Positions 10,216 to 19,787 of a stretch of 64,000 nucleotides of DNA are shown here, piece by piece (the stretch's first letter is position 1; every line of letters starts with the position of its first letter). The DNA comes from Areca catechu (lineage: Eukaryota > Streptophyta > Magnoliopsida > Arecales > Arecaceae): NCBI GenBank assembly GCA_021397845.1, contig CM038044.1, forward strand, positions 80,919,942 through 80,983,941. The letters run 5' to 3'. The position numbers and the translations under genes were made by a program. Below the pieces are notes generated by a model, which searched no databases, was not told the DNA's origin, and saw only the letters and a program-made list of their open reading frames with translations.

Positions 10216-12665
10216 TGTTGGGTTCGGTGACCAGTGCGGAAGTGTGGATTTCAAAAACTTTATGAAATCAGGTCCGAACCCTAATCCCAAAATCTCCTTA
10301 TTAGCAATTAAAACTTATGACTACATGCATGTCCAAATTTAAACACAGTTTAGATACTAACCTCAGATCGCTATATCCAATCTGATGTAGAAATAAACTC
10401 CAAATGGAGTAACCTTTTGAACACACCAGGCGTCCACTTGTCCGCCCTCCGACGGTGATCCACACGGGCAGATGATCAAGACAGTGACTCCTCTATTTGG
10501 GTTCCTTCCAATCAAGTTCTACCCCAAGAACTTGATATATGGGCTATTGGCTAGGACACCTTTAGCCAAACAGGGACTAAAACTTTCTCTCTTACCCTTC
10601 TCCCAGTTTTTGGCAGTTCTGGCCTCTTAAGACACTCTTGTCTTAAGAATAAGCCCTTGTCCTAAAATGAGACAAGGCTTGTCTTGGAGGGAGAAGAAGA
10701 TTAAGACAAAGTTGTCTTAATGTAAGAAAGAAGAAAAGAGGCGCCTTCTTCCTTTACCGTCGGAGAGTTTCTCTCTCTGACTCTCCTTCTGTTCTGAGAT
10801 TCGACAGAGCCTGGGCTCTGTAAAGGAATCAAAGAAGAAAGAGAGGAGGGGGAAACAGTCTTCTGGAGAGGGAGAAGGAAAGAGAAGCAAGGCTTCGTCG
10901 TAGAAAATCTGGAATGGATTTTTACGGTGAAGCCTTCTTCTTAAATAGGCGACAGAGAGGCGCCTTCTCCTTCTGAAAAATCCTCTCACGCCCCTCTCTC
11001 CCTTCTCACGTCTTCTCTCTTAATCTCACGGCCCTTGGGATTAATCTCATGGCCTTTGGGATTAATCTCACGGCCTTTGGGATGGACAGACGCGAAGAGG
11101 GATCGAGAAAAACTCAGAAGGGCGCGCGCAGAGAAAAGAGTCGCGCCCCTTCGGAGTTTTTTTTTTTTTTTTCTTTCTTTTCACCGTAATTCCCATTTTG
11201 AAGAGTCCACGCCTAGGTGGACTCTGATCCACGCCTCATCAGCCAAAAGACGCTGTTCCCTTCTTTCTTTTCACGCAAAAACGCGATTTGGAGAGAGTCC
11301 ACGCGCGTGTGGACTCTTCTCCTTGCGCGCGCGCGTGGGAAGAGAGGGGGAGGGGTTTTAGGCGATGTGGGAAAGGGGTTTAGCCTCTTAGGTTAGCCCA
11401 ATTGCTAGCCTATTGTTAGCCCAACGTTTTAAATCTTCAATTAGATTCAAACCGGAATGAATTTGGATCTAAAAAAGACCAAATCGGAACCCTAACTCGA
11501 ATCCGATTCAAGTAGAAGTCATGGTTTGCAACACATGCTAGTGTGTTCATCTGCAAACGAGATTTAATTCCAAATTAAATCCTTGATTATCTGTCCTAAG
11601 TGTATGACCCATTGGGTTCCATACTTAGCCAGCAGTGGGTCCGAGTGCAAGTTGACCTAATCTGATCAGAACTCATTCTAATCGATTTAGATCAAATCGA
11701 GCTAACTCGAGTCAGTCAATTAGGACTCCTCCTAATTAGTGATCCAATTAAACCATTTAATTTGATCAACCCACAAGACAAGATTGACGTCTAGCAACGT
11801 GTCATGTCTACCCGGAAGATATGGAAATTCTGGTGTAATTCCAAAACTACCCTTCAGTGGAAAGTTCCCGTACAATTCGATCCTTCAATCATCTTGCATC
11901 CCGAATATAACTATGGATATGGAATCATGTCAAATCCAGTTTATACTCATTCCCAGCTCAGTCATACACTAATGATTCAATTAATTCGATATTAGAAATC
12001 ATTTCTAATATCTGTACTTTGATCAAAGATTTCCTGAATCATCATCTGACCTAATTTGGCTGGATGCAATCTCCTCCTACTAGGAGTGATCAATTCCTTG
12101 TTGACCTACTCATTACCTTCATATACAATTCACCATACCCAGCATCAACCTCGTGCATGACCCAGTGTCATGATTGAGATTGAACCAAAGCATGGGTTCA
12201 TGTACATAAGGTATTATGGCAGTCTCAGGTCATAGGACTACTTGTACAACTCCCACTATGTGAAACATCTATTGACATGCAGCTAAGGCTCCATTAGATG
12301 TTCTCAAACTGGATCTATTCAGTGGACTCATTCACTAATGAGCACCCACATCCTTGTATTAGTGTCCTACACAAATGACTATGAGAGCAGTCACCCTTTT
12401 CAGCATACATAGGATGTGCCAGTCTTACCGGAAACCCTGATCCCCAACTCAGGGTTCCTATGACTAGGAATATTCTAGATTAGGGTTTTAAGGCCTTAGA
12501 TCTCACTGGTATGATCTCATCATAGCCCTACAACCATAGCCCTAATCTATGGGGTTCATCATATAATGACACAGCGAATGATAAAAAATTATTGCCTTTA
12601 TTAATTTGTCAATTTACAATGGTCTGGGAGATGCAGACATTGGCTTATAGGGCATAATCCTTTCA
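10216..12665 (-). mobile_element. solo LTR of the copia-1 family
   Basis: The 2450-bp stretch is the reverse complement of the copia-1 LTRs at 16190-18638 and 23693-26141. It begins TGTTGGGTTCGG and ends ATAATCCTTTCA. It is flanked by a perfect 5-bp duplication, AACCT at 10211-10215 and 12666-12670. No PBS, gag or pol accompanies it, so it is a solo LTR left by LTR-LTR recombination. The 90-codon open stretch at 10717-10989 occurs in all copies of this LTR but is leader sequence. The solo copy carries its own substitutions relative to the full element. Confidence 0.95.
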
Positions 12666-12871
12666 AACCTCTAGGTTCTTAATCCTTTAGCCTTAGATTT
12701 AATCTTCTTTTAGGACAATCTGGTTATTATTGTGGCATATGTTTAAGAATTACCAAATCTTTCTCTAGGTCTTGCTTGAGTCTCTTAGATTGAAAGCTAG
12801 TTCATGTGTTTAGGTTTTCATTGCTCAACTTTTAACTCATCCTCAATAGAAAGCATTTTCATGCCACATCA

Positions 12872-13081
12872 GTCTTGCAGCCCAACATGAAGAAAAGAAT
12901 GTAGAGCGGGGAGCGGGGAGGTTTTCTAGCCAGTTTCTTGGTCACCGAGCTCTCGAGGAACTCGCTTGCTTACCTCTCCCCGCTTCTCCTGTATCTACCT
13001 CTTACCTTTCTTACATCATGCCTTGGACGATGGCCCCACCTAAATCAGGGGCTTAGTCCCGGTGTCCTTGAGGTGCCCTCT
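12872..13081. other. unassigned 210-bp spacer
   Basis: Between gypsy-1 and copia-C lies a short stretch with GAGCGGGGAGCGGGGAGG and no usable ORF, LTR or repeat match elsewhere in the window. It may be the oldest DNA here or the remnant of another element. Confidence 0.4.
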
Positions 13082-14591
13082 TGTTGACTCCTGTATTGAT
13101 TTTGATGATTAATAAAATATTTAAGTATATTTGAGTACTAATTATTTGTTTAAGTATGTTTTATCAAAAAAAGATACTCATTAATTCTATTGAAGGTTTG
13201 CTTGTCATATAGTTAAAGAAGTTCTCTTTCCAAATGAAAATCTCAAGTTTGAATGGACTTAAGAATAAAAGAATAACCTGAAATGGATCAAATGATAAGT
13301 TTGAAGAAGATTCAGCATTACTTCAAAAAGTTTTCAGTGAATTGTCGACTCATGAAAATGAAGTGTCGACCACGGAAGCCAGATCTGATATGCAGAAAAA
13401 GAGTTTTAGTGGTACGCTTCAAGTGTCGACTCATGAAAACTAGGTGTCGACTCACATGTCGGCTCAATGCCTAAGATATAAAGTTTACAGAACATGCTGA
13501 GTCTCAAGAATTCTTTTAAGTGCCGACACAAGAAGATCAATAATCGACTCATGTGTCGACTCACTAGAAGAAGTGTCGACACATTATTTCTAGAAAGCTT
13601 CAAGGAACAATTTTTGAACTAAGTGCCGACTCACATAAAATAAGTGTCGACTTAGATGTCGACTCATAACTCGAAGTGTCGACACTTGAAGTTCAGATTG
13701 AATAGTAATGGCTAGTTTTTTTAAGCATAGAATTGATCCTTTTGCCCTCCAATGGCTAGTTTCAGTCCTCCAATGGTTATATTAAGCCATTTGAGATTCT
13801 AAGAGGTATTTAAAGGGGTTTTAAATGAAAAAAAAAGGGGAACAAGTTTGACATTGAATATTCTTCAAGTCTTCAACTACTTTCAAGTGAAGAAAAACCT
13901 TCAAGCTTTCAAAGCATTCAAGTACATTCAATTTCAATCATTTAAGCTACATTTAAAGCTTCAACAACTTAAGGACAGGCATCCACAATAAGTTTCAAGA
14001 GCTTCAAAGAGATACTTGCTTTATATTGAAAGCTTTTTATATTCTTTACTATATTTTTGAATTCCTTCTAGTGTCTCTAGTTTCAAGGAATTTGGAACTA
14101 GAAGTGGAGGTTTGTTGGTAAGCCTTTGTGTTAAAACCAACGAAGATTTTTGGTTAGCCTATCTTGCAAAACCAAGGAGGTTATTGGTGAGCCTAGGTTA
14201 TAAAACCAACAAGATTTTTGGTTAGCTCACAAAACCAAAGGGGTTTTGACTTGTATTCCTGATGAAAATAAGTTAGGTTTTGATTAGTGAGCCCAAAAAA
14301 CTAATCAGCTATAATCAAGAAAGATTATAGTAGAAATCCTAAGTGGACCTTGGGAAGTAGATCTAGGTGCTTTGGTATGCACCGAACCACTATAAAACTT
14401 GTGTGTTTGTGTTGTTTGCTCTATACTTTACCTTTATTCACTTTGTATTTGTATCATAAATTTTGCTACTTATACTTAAGTAACTCACAAGCACTTGCAC
14501 GACACTAGTAGTTGAGTTTGTTTTGAATTGGCACTTGCATTTTTTTTGAAATCCAATTCACCCCCCCTCTTGGGTTGCTTACTGGGCAACA
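13082..14591 (+). repeat. 5' LTR of copia-C
   Basis: This 1510-bp LTR reads TGTTGACTCCTG...CTGGGCAACA. Nine exact GTCGAC palindromes occur at 13344, 13365, 13425, 13446, 13555, 13575, 13646, 13658 and 13678, typically as AGTGTCGACTCATG, plus degenerate ones. The same cluster recurs in the truncated 3' copy from 52307. Later in the LTR are repeated AAAACCAA..GGTT..TTGGTGAGCC phrases (14110-14260). Confidence 0.9.
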
Positions 14592-14593
14592 AG

Positions 14594-14605
14594 TGGTATC
14601 CGAGC
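14594..14605 (+). promoter_or_regulatory. primer binding site, copia-C
   Basis: TGGTATCCGAGC lies two bases after the LTR; it differs at one position from the TGGTATCAGAGC found in the other elements. Confidence 0.85.
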
Positions 14606-14648
14606 CACATTCTCAGTATATAGGTCTAACCACCTTGAGTAAATATCT

Positions 14649-14913
14649 ATAGCAGCCCCACTTGGTACTAGTGTAGTTGAGGGACAAGCCTTAAATAGAC
14701 CTCCTTACTTTAATGGCATAAATTATACTTATTAGAAAACACTAATGAGAATATATTTGCATTCTATTGATTATAATTTATGAAAAGTTATGGATAAAGG
14801 TCCTCATATTCCTTCGATTGTTGTTAATGATGTTTCTATCCCAAAACTTGAAGAGGATTGGAATAAAAATGATATTAAACAATCTAAGATCAATGCTAAG
14901 GCAATGAATCTCC
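14649..14913 (+). pseudogene. gag: copia-C gag, 5' fragment
   Basis: The fragment aligns with the first ~90 codons of copia-A gag (AAPLGTSVVEGQ.., then NRPPYFNGINYTY). The expected ATG reads ATA at 14649, and in-frame stops follow (for example TAG after NYTY), so it cannot be translated. It ends at the TSD TCTCC (14909-14913), where copia-2 inserted, and resumes at 44536 with the matching ALDPSEFNRIS stretch. Confidence 0.82.
14909..14913. repeat. TSD of copia-2
   Basis: TCTCC is repeated at 44531-44535 immediately after the 3' LTR; the two sites rejoin the copia-C gag. Confidence 0.92.
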
Positions 14914-16189
14914 AGTTGGGAATTGTGTCCCAAAACCAATCGCCTAGGCTGTAGGTGGTTGTGCTCAGTATTGTAATTTGTATATGAATTAATAAAACTT
15001 TATTTTGGTAGCTCATCACATTATTCATTTCCCTATAATGAACTTTATTTATATGATGAAGTCCTTAGGACTGCACTGACTACGATATAGAGAGGATATA
15101 TCGAGTGGTCCTTTTAAAAGGTTCACAACCAAAGGATACATTATACAGGACGACAATGTATCAAGTGTAGGTTGTTGTAGTTCACATCATTTGGTTGTCC
15201 TCTCGACCAAAAGAGTGTGGTGACACTGATATGATATGCAAGTGGGATGTGTGACATCTTATTGAATGTGACTCCGTGGAGCTCCTTTCTACCAAAGGAT
15301 TGCTCGCGATTGGATATGGGTATATGTGTCCCTCTGACCTGAGGTCACCATGGTAACTTGCATGCAACTCCCTGTGCTTTGGTGCTAGACTACCCGGATT
15401 TCTAATTCGATGATGGAAGGTTTCTGGGTACAGGCAAGTACTTATGGAGCAGTGGTGGACCAAGATGGAATTGACCTGTCCAAATTATTTAGATTGAATG
15501 TCTCGCAGTGTCTCAATTTATCAAATCCTCGACCGGGGTAGTCCTAGTGAGGAGTCACTGGACTTGCGAGGTTGAGACATGTTGTGGATTGACTCAGTTA
15601 GGGTTGGCAGTGTAACCCTAGGTTATCTTGAGCATTGGAGGTCAAAGGGATGAATTATACGGTAACCATATACCAGAGGTTAGATAGATTGCTCTCACAT
15701 TTTCGGCCTATCCGGATGCCGGGACCCATTGCTAGATGGTATCTTGTGCTGGTATTGGAAGTGTTCTAGTGCTACCATTTAGGTTCGAACCTATGAGGTC
15801 ACACGCCATAAATGATTTCTTCATGATCCCAGAGCCGATCAACGATTGGGAATCATTTCGGTATTAAGGTCAAACAATCTAATTGAGCGTACATTGATTT
15901 TTTTCTGGTCATCCTGGTCTAATTTGGTTTGACTATGATTTGTTTGGGTCAACCAGGAACAGTTCCTGGTAGACCAGGACTGGACCCGATTTTCTTACTA
16001 ATTGGGTTTGGTCGGACCGGGGCTTTTATTGAACCATGTTTTTGGCTTTGTTGAACCAATTTTATTACATGGTTTATTTACACTATTTTTTTCCTAGCAT
16101 TTCATAGAAAATAAAACACTGATTTGAAGACTTGATGGCTTCCCTTGCTCACTATTTTACCATTTAAATGGGTTTTATGGTGATTTAGC
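14914..16189 (+). repeat. 5' LTR of copia-2, first part
   Basis: It matches 42426-43700. The first base is A (AGTTGGGAATTG) where the 3' LTR has T (TGTTGGGAATTG), so the conserved terminal TG is now AG. It breaks at TTAGC (16185-16189), the TSD of copia-1. Confidence 0.92.
16185..16189. repeat. TSD of copia-1
   Basis: TTAGC is repeated at 26142-26146 on the other side of copia-1; the joined sequence GGTGATTTAGCCTCTTTTG matches the uninterrupted 3' LTR near 43690-43710. Confidence 0.95.
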
Positions 16190-17772
16190 TGAAAGGATTA
16201 TGCCCTATAAGCCAATGTCTGCATCTCCCAGACCATTGTAAATTGACAAATTAATAAAGGCAATAATTTTTTATCATTCGCTGTGTCATTATATGATGAA
16301 CCCCATAGATTAGGGCTATGGTTGTAGGGCTATGATGAGATCATACTAGTGAGATCTAAGGCCTTAAAACCCTAATCTAGAATATTCCTAGTCATAGGAA
16401 CCCTGAGTTGGGGATCAGGGTTTCCGGTAAGACTGGCACATCCTATGTATGCTGAAAAGGGTGACTGCTCTCACAGTCATTTGTGTAGGACACTAATACA
16501 AGGATGTGGGTGCTCATTAGTGAATGAGTCCACTGAATAGATCCAGTTTGAGAACATCTAATGGAGCCTTAGCTGCATGTCAATAGATGTTTCACATAGT
16601 GGGAGTTGTACAAGTAGTCCTATGACCTGAGACTGCCATAATACCTTATGTACATGAACCCATGCTTTGGTTCAATCTCAATCATGACACTGGGTCATGC
16701 ACGAGGTTGATGCTGGGTATGGTGAATTGTATATGAAGGTAATGAGTAGGTCAACAAGGAATTGATCACTCCTAGTAGGAGGAGATTGCATCCAGCCAAA
16801 TTAGGTCAGATGATGATTCAGGAAATCTTTGATCAAAGTACAGATATTAGAAATGATTTCTAATATCGAATTAATTGAATCATTAGTGTATGACTGAGCT
16901 GGGAATGAGTATAAACTGGATTTGACATGATTCCATATCCATAGTTATATTCGGGATGCAAGATGATTGAAGGATCGAATTGTACGGGAACTTTCCACTG
17001 AAGGGTAGTTTTGGAATTACACCAGAATTTCCATATCTTCCGGGTAGACATGACACGTTGCTAGACGTCAATCTTGTCTTGTGGGTTGATCAAATTAAAT
17101 GGTTTAATTGGATCACTAATTAGGAGGAGTCCTAATTGACTGACTCGAGTTAGCTCGATTTGACCTAAATCGATTAGAATGAGTTCTGATCAGATTAGGT
17201 CAACTTGCACTCGGACCCACTGCTGGCTAAGTATGGAACCCAATGGGTCACACACTTAGGACAGATAATCAAGGATTTAATTTGGAATTAAATCTCGTTT
17301 GCAGATGAACACACTAGCATGTGTTGCAAACCATGACTTCTACTTGAATCGGATTCGAGTTAGGGTTCCGATTTGGTCTTTTTTAGATCCAAATTCATTC
17401 CGGTTTGAATCTAATTGAAGATTTAAAACGTTGGGCTAACAATAGGCTAGCAATTGGGCTAACCTAAGAGGCTAAACCCCTTTCCCACATCGCCTAAAAC
17501 CCCTCCCCCTCTCTTCCCACGCGCGCGCGCAAGGAGAAGAGTCCACACGCGCGTGGACTCTCTCCAAATCGCGTTTTTGCGTGAAAAGAAAGAAGGGAAC
17601 GGCGTCTTTTGGCTGATGAGGCGTGGATCAGAGTCCACCTAGGCGTGGACTCTTCAAAATGGGAATTACGGTGAAAAGAAAGAAAAAAAAAAAAAAACTC
17701 CGAAGGGGCGCGACTCTTTTCTCTGCGCGCGCCCTTCTGAGTTTTTCTCGATCCCTCTTCGCGTCTGTCCAT

Positions 17773-17829
17773 CCCAAAGGCCGTGAGATTAATCCCAAAG
17801 GCCGTGAGATTAATCCCAAGGGCCGTGAG
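17773..17829 (+). repeat. 21-bp repeats upstream of the copia-1 promoter
   Basis: The unit CCCAAAGGCCGTGAGATTAA(T) occurs at 17773 and 17794, with a partial third copy CCCAAGGGCCGTGAG at 17815. The same trio is in the 3' LTR (25276-25332) and, inverted, in the solo LTR (about 11026-11083). It sits about 80-130 bp upstream of the TATA-like box, a typical place for LTR enhancer repeats; function is inference. Confidence 0.85.
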
Positions 17830-17906
17830 TCAAAGAGAGAAGACGTGAGAAGGGAGAGAGGGGCGTGAGAGGATTTTTCAGAAGGAGAAGGCGCCTCTCT
17901 GTCGCC

Positions 17907-17914
17907 TATTTAAG
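17907..17914 (+). promoter_or_regulatory. TATA-like box of copia-1 LTR
   Basis: TATTTAAG in CGCCTATTTAAGAAGAAGG precedes a long pyrimidine-rich leader. It is conserved in all three LTR copies. Confidence 0.6.
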
Positions 17915-18132
17915 AAGAAGGCTTCACCGTAAAAATCCATTCCAGATTTTCTACGGCGAAGCCTTGCTTCTCTTTCCTTCTCCCTCTCCAGAAGACTGTT
18001 TCCCCCTCCTCTCTTTCTTCTTTGATTCCTTTACAGAGCCCAGGCTCTGTCGAATCTCAGAACAGAAGGAGAGTCAGAGAGAGAAACTCTCCGACGGTAA
18101 AGGAAGAAGGCGCCTCTTTTCTTCTTTCTTAC

Positions 18133-18228
18133 ATTAAGACAACTTTGTCTTAATCTTCTTCTCCCTCCAAGACAAGCCTTGTCTCATTTTAGGACAAGGG
18201 CTTATTCTTAAGACAAGAGTGTCTTAAG
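18133..18228 (+). repeat. three consecutive AGACAA/TTGTCT hairpins
   Basis: Three palindromes follow one another: arms ATTAAGACAA/TTGTCTTAAT with a 2-nt loop (18133-18154), AGACAAG/CTTGTCT with a 1-nt loop (18170-18184), and CTTAAGACA/TGTCTTAAG with a 4-nt loop (18207-18228). They share the core AGACA(A) and are conserved in the 3' LTR (about 25636-25731) and the solo LTR (about 10626-10721). They fall downstream of the TATA-like box, so they would be in the transcript. Confidence 0.85.
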
Positions 18229-18639
18229 AGGCCAGAACTGCCAAAAACTGGGAGAAGGGTAAGAGAGAAAGTTTTAGTCCCTGTTTGGCTAAAGGTGTCC
18301 TAGCCAATAGCCCATATATCAAGTTCTTGGGGTAGAACTTGATTGGAAGGAACCCAAATTGAGGAGTCACTGTCTTGATCATCTGCCCGTGTGGATCACC
18401 ATCGGAGGGCGGACAAGTGGACGCCTGGTGTGTTCAAAAGGTTACTCCATTTGGAGTTTATTTCTACATCAGATTGGATATAGCGATCTGAGGTTAGTAT
18501 CTAAACTGTGTTTAAATTTGGACATGCATGTAGTCATAAGTTTTAATTGCTAATAAGGAGATTTTGGGATTAGGGTTCGGACCTGATTTCATAAAGTTTT
18601 TGAAATCCACACTTCCGCACTGGTCACCGAACCCAACAG

Positions 18640-18651
18640 TGGTATCAGAGC
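18640..18651 (+). promoter_or_regulatory. primer binding site, copia-1
   Basis: TGGTATCAGAGC lies one base after the 5' LTR. Confidence 0.95.
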
Positions 18652-19787
18652 ATCCTTATTAGGATTAATACTTATGAAGTTCAATTCATGATGTAGTATC
18701 ATGTTAAAGTTTTTATATTGATGCACAGTGCATGTCTTTGATTGAACATGAGTTTGATGATTGCCACCAGTTAGGGTTTTCCACTGAAACCCTAATTGTC
18801 TTAGAGATATGATTAGCCCTGGAGCCATCATACTGAAATAAGGTTGCCCTGGCATAATGGTGTATCCATTATGTGGTAAATGGTTGTCCTAGTATGATGG
18901 CACACATTTCACATATTTGCTTAGTTTAAAGCATGTATTAATATATGTGATAGCTTTTAAATTGAATGTGCTGGCATTGCATGAACCCCTCTTAAAATTA
19001 TATTAAGTGGTAGTATAGTTAACCGATAAGCATTATTAGTCATGATGGATAATTAGTCATTTCGGTGTCTAGAAAGGTGGTTCTGGGAAGGTAAAGGGAA
19101 TCGTGGTTTTTAATTGGTTCCGTTGACTGACCTGGCCAATTTTAAATTGGTGTCTAGGAAAGCAACGGGGGGACCCCCACATCTCTACCACTAGCCTGGC
19201 CGATCTGATTGATTTAATTCTTGACTAACATGCTTAGTGTTAAAATACTATTATTGGCCTTCCTTCATGATAGGTCATCATTGTGTTACGATCTATACTA
19301 GGTTTGTTGTGTACACACAAGACCTAATATGGTGACTAACACAATTTTTGGCCTAATACAATTATTTGTTTATGGCATGATTTAAAGTAATATTTTGTTG
19401 TGTACACACAAGGGTATTACTATTAAAGTCATGGCTATGAAGGGTCTTACTTAACTAAAATATTATAGTTTGTTGTGTATACACAAGGCTATTAATATTT
19501 TAGAGGCCGAGATAAGTTGAGAATTGTACAGTTTACAATTGGAAAGAGTTTTCCTACCTATGAACTTATATAAGATTTGTTGTGTACACACAAGGTCTTT
19601 TATGAGGGATTGGGATCTCAACCCCACTAAGAAAGATCAATTAAGGTTTTCTCGATCATCGTATGGAGGGTTATGATGCTCGATAAAATAGTGGGAGACA
19701 TAATTAAATTAAAGTCCTAATTTAATTATGTGTTGTCATTTCATGGTTGTTTGCTTATGTTTTCGTTCTTTGTTTAAATGTAGATAA
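18652..19787 (+). other. copia-1 leader with repeated palindromes
   Basis: The noncoding leader before the gag start contains four copies of a motif close to TTTGTTGTGTACACACAA at about 19303, 19394, 19469 (with TATACACAA) and 19576, spaced 75-107 bp. The core TTGTGTACACACAA is nearly self-complementary. The phrases GGTGTCTAGGAAAG and CTGGCC(G/A)A recur here and in the leader of copia-2 (about 27660-27790), so parts of the leader are shared between the two families. Confidence 0.8.

Larger units (their letters stand above)
4527..12871 (+). mobile_element. gypsy-1: Ty3/gypsy chromovirus, 5' end cut by copia-A
   Basis: The element carries gag, protease, RT, RNase H, integrase and a chromodomain in the gypsy order on the plus strand, then a 3' LTR from 9141. 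The first gag codons and the 5' LTR lie beyond the copia-A insertion, outside the window. The chromodomain after integrase places it among chromoviruses; I do not assign a clade. The 3' LTR is split by a solo copia LTR (10216-12665). The right edge is set at ...CCACATCA (12871), by analogy with related gypsy LTRs here that end CATCA; this edge is less certain than the rest. Confidence 0.85.
9141..12871 (+). repeat. 3' LTR of gypsy-1, split by a solo LTR
   Basis: The LTR starts TGGTGCGGACACC at 9141, at the same position relative to the pol end as TGGTGGGGACACC in gypsy-3. Without the 2450-bp insertion and one TSD copy it is about 1276 bp: 9141-10215 joined to 12671-12871. It has a TATA box at 9647, short ACAACTACCA repeats at 9245-9330 and a splice-acceptor-like TTGCAG at 10004. 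The 5' LTR is not in the window, so the ends cannot be confirmed by comparison. Confidence 0.65.
16190..18638 (+). repeat. 5' LTR of copia-1
   Basis: It starts TGAAAGGATTATGCCC and ends ACCGAACCCAACA. It contains a TATTTAAG box at 17907, three 21-bp repeats just upstream (17773), and a cluster of three hairpins in the predicted leader (18133-18228). The conserved 90-codon open stretch at 17865-18137 lies across the promoter and leader and is not called as a gene. Confidence 0.96.

Noticed and set aside
13344..13683. Regularly spaced repeats that might suggest a CRISPR-like array
   Set aside because: Units are short palindromes with irregular spacing inside an LTR of a plant element; no cas genes.
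16860..17071. Two overlapping 62-63-codon ORFs repeated in the copia-1 LTRs (also 11784-11995 and 24363-24574)
   Set aside because: Overlapping frames in U3 with no start context, domain or constraint evidence; LTR sequence identity explains the recurrence.
17865..18137. 90-codon ORF conserved in all copia-1-family LTRs (also 10717-10989 minus and 25368-25640)
   Set aside because: It is conserved only because the LTRs are copies; it spans the promoter and leader, is Arg/Phe/Ser-rich from a pyrimidine/purine tract and has no recognisable domain.
19303..19594. Repeat-spacer look of the copia-1 leader motifs
   Set aside because: Only four imperfect copies with unequal spacing in a retrotransposon leader; not a CRISPR array.
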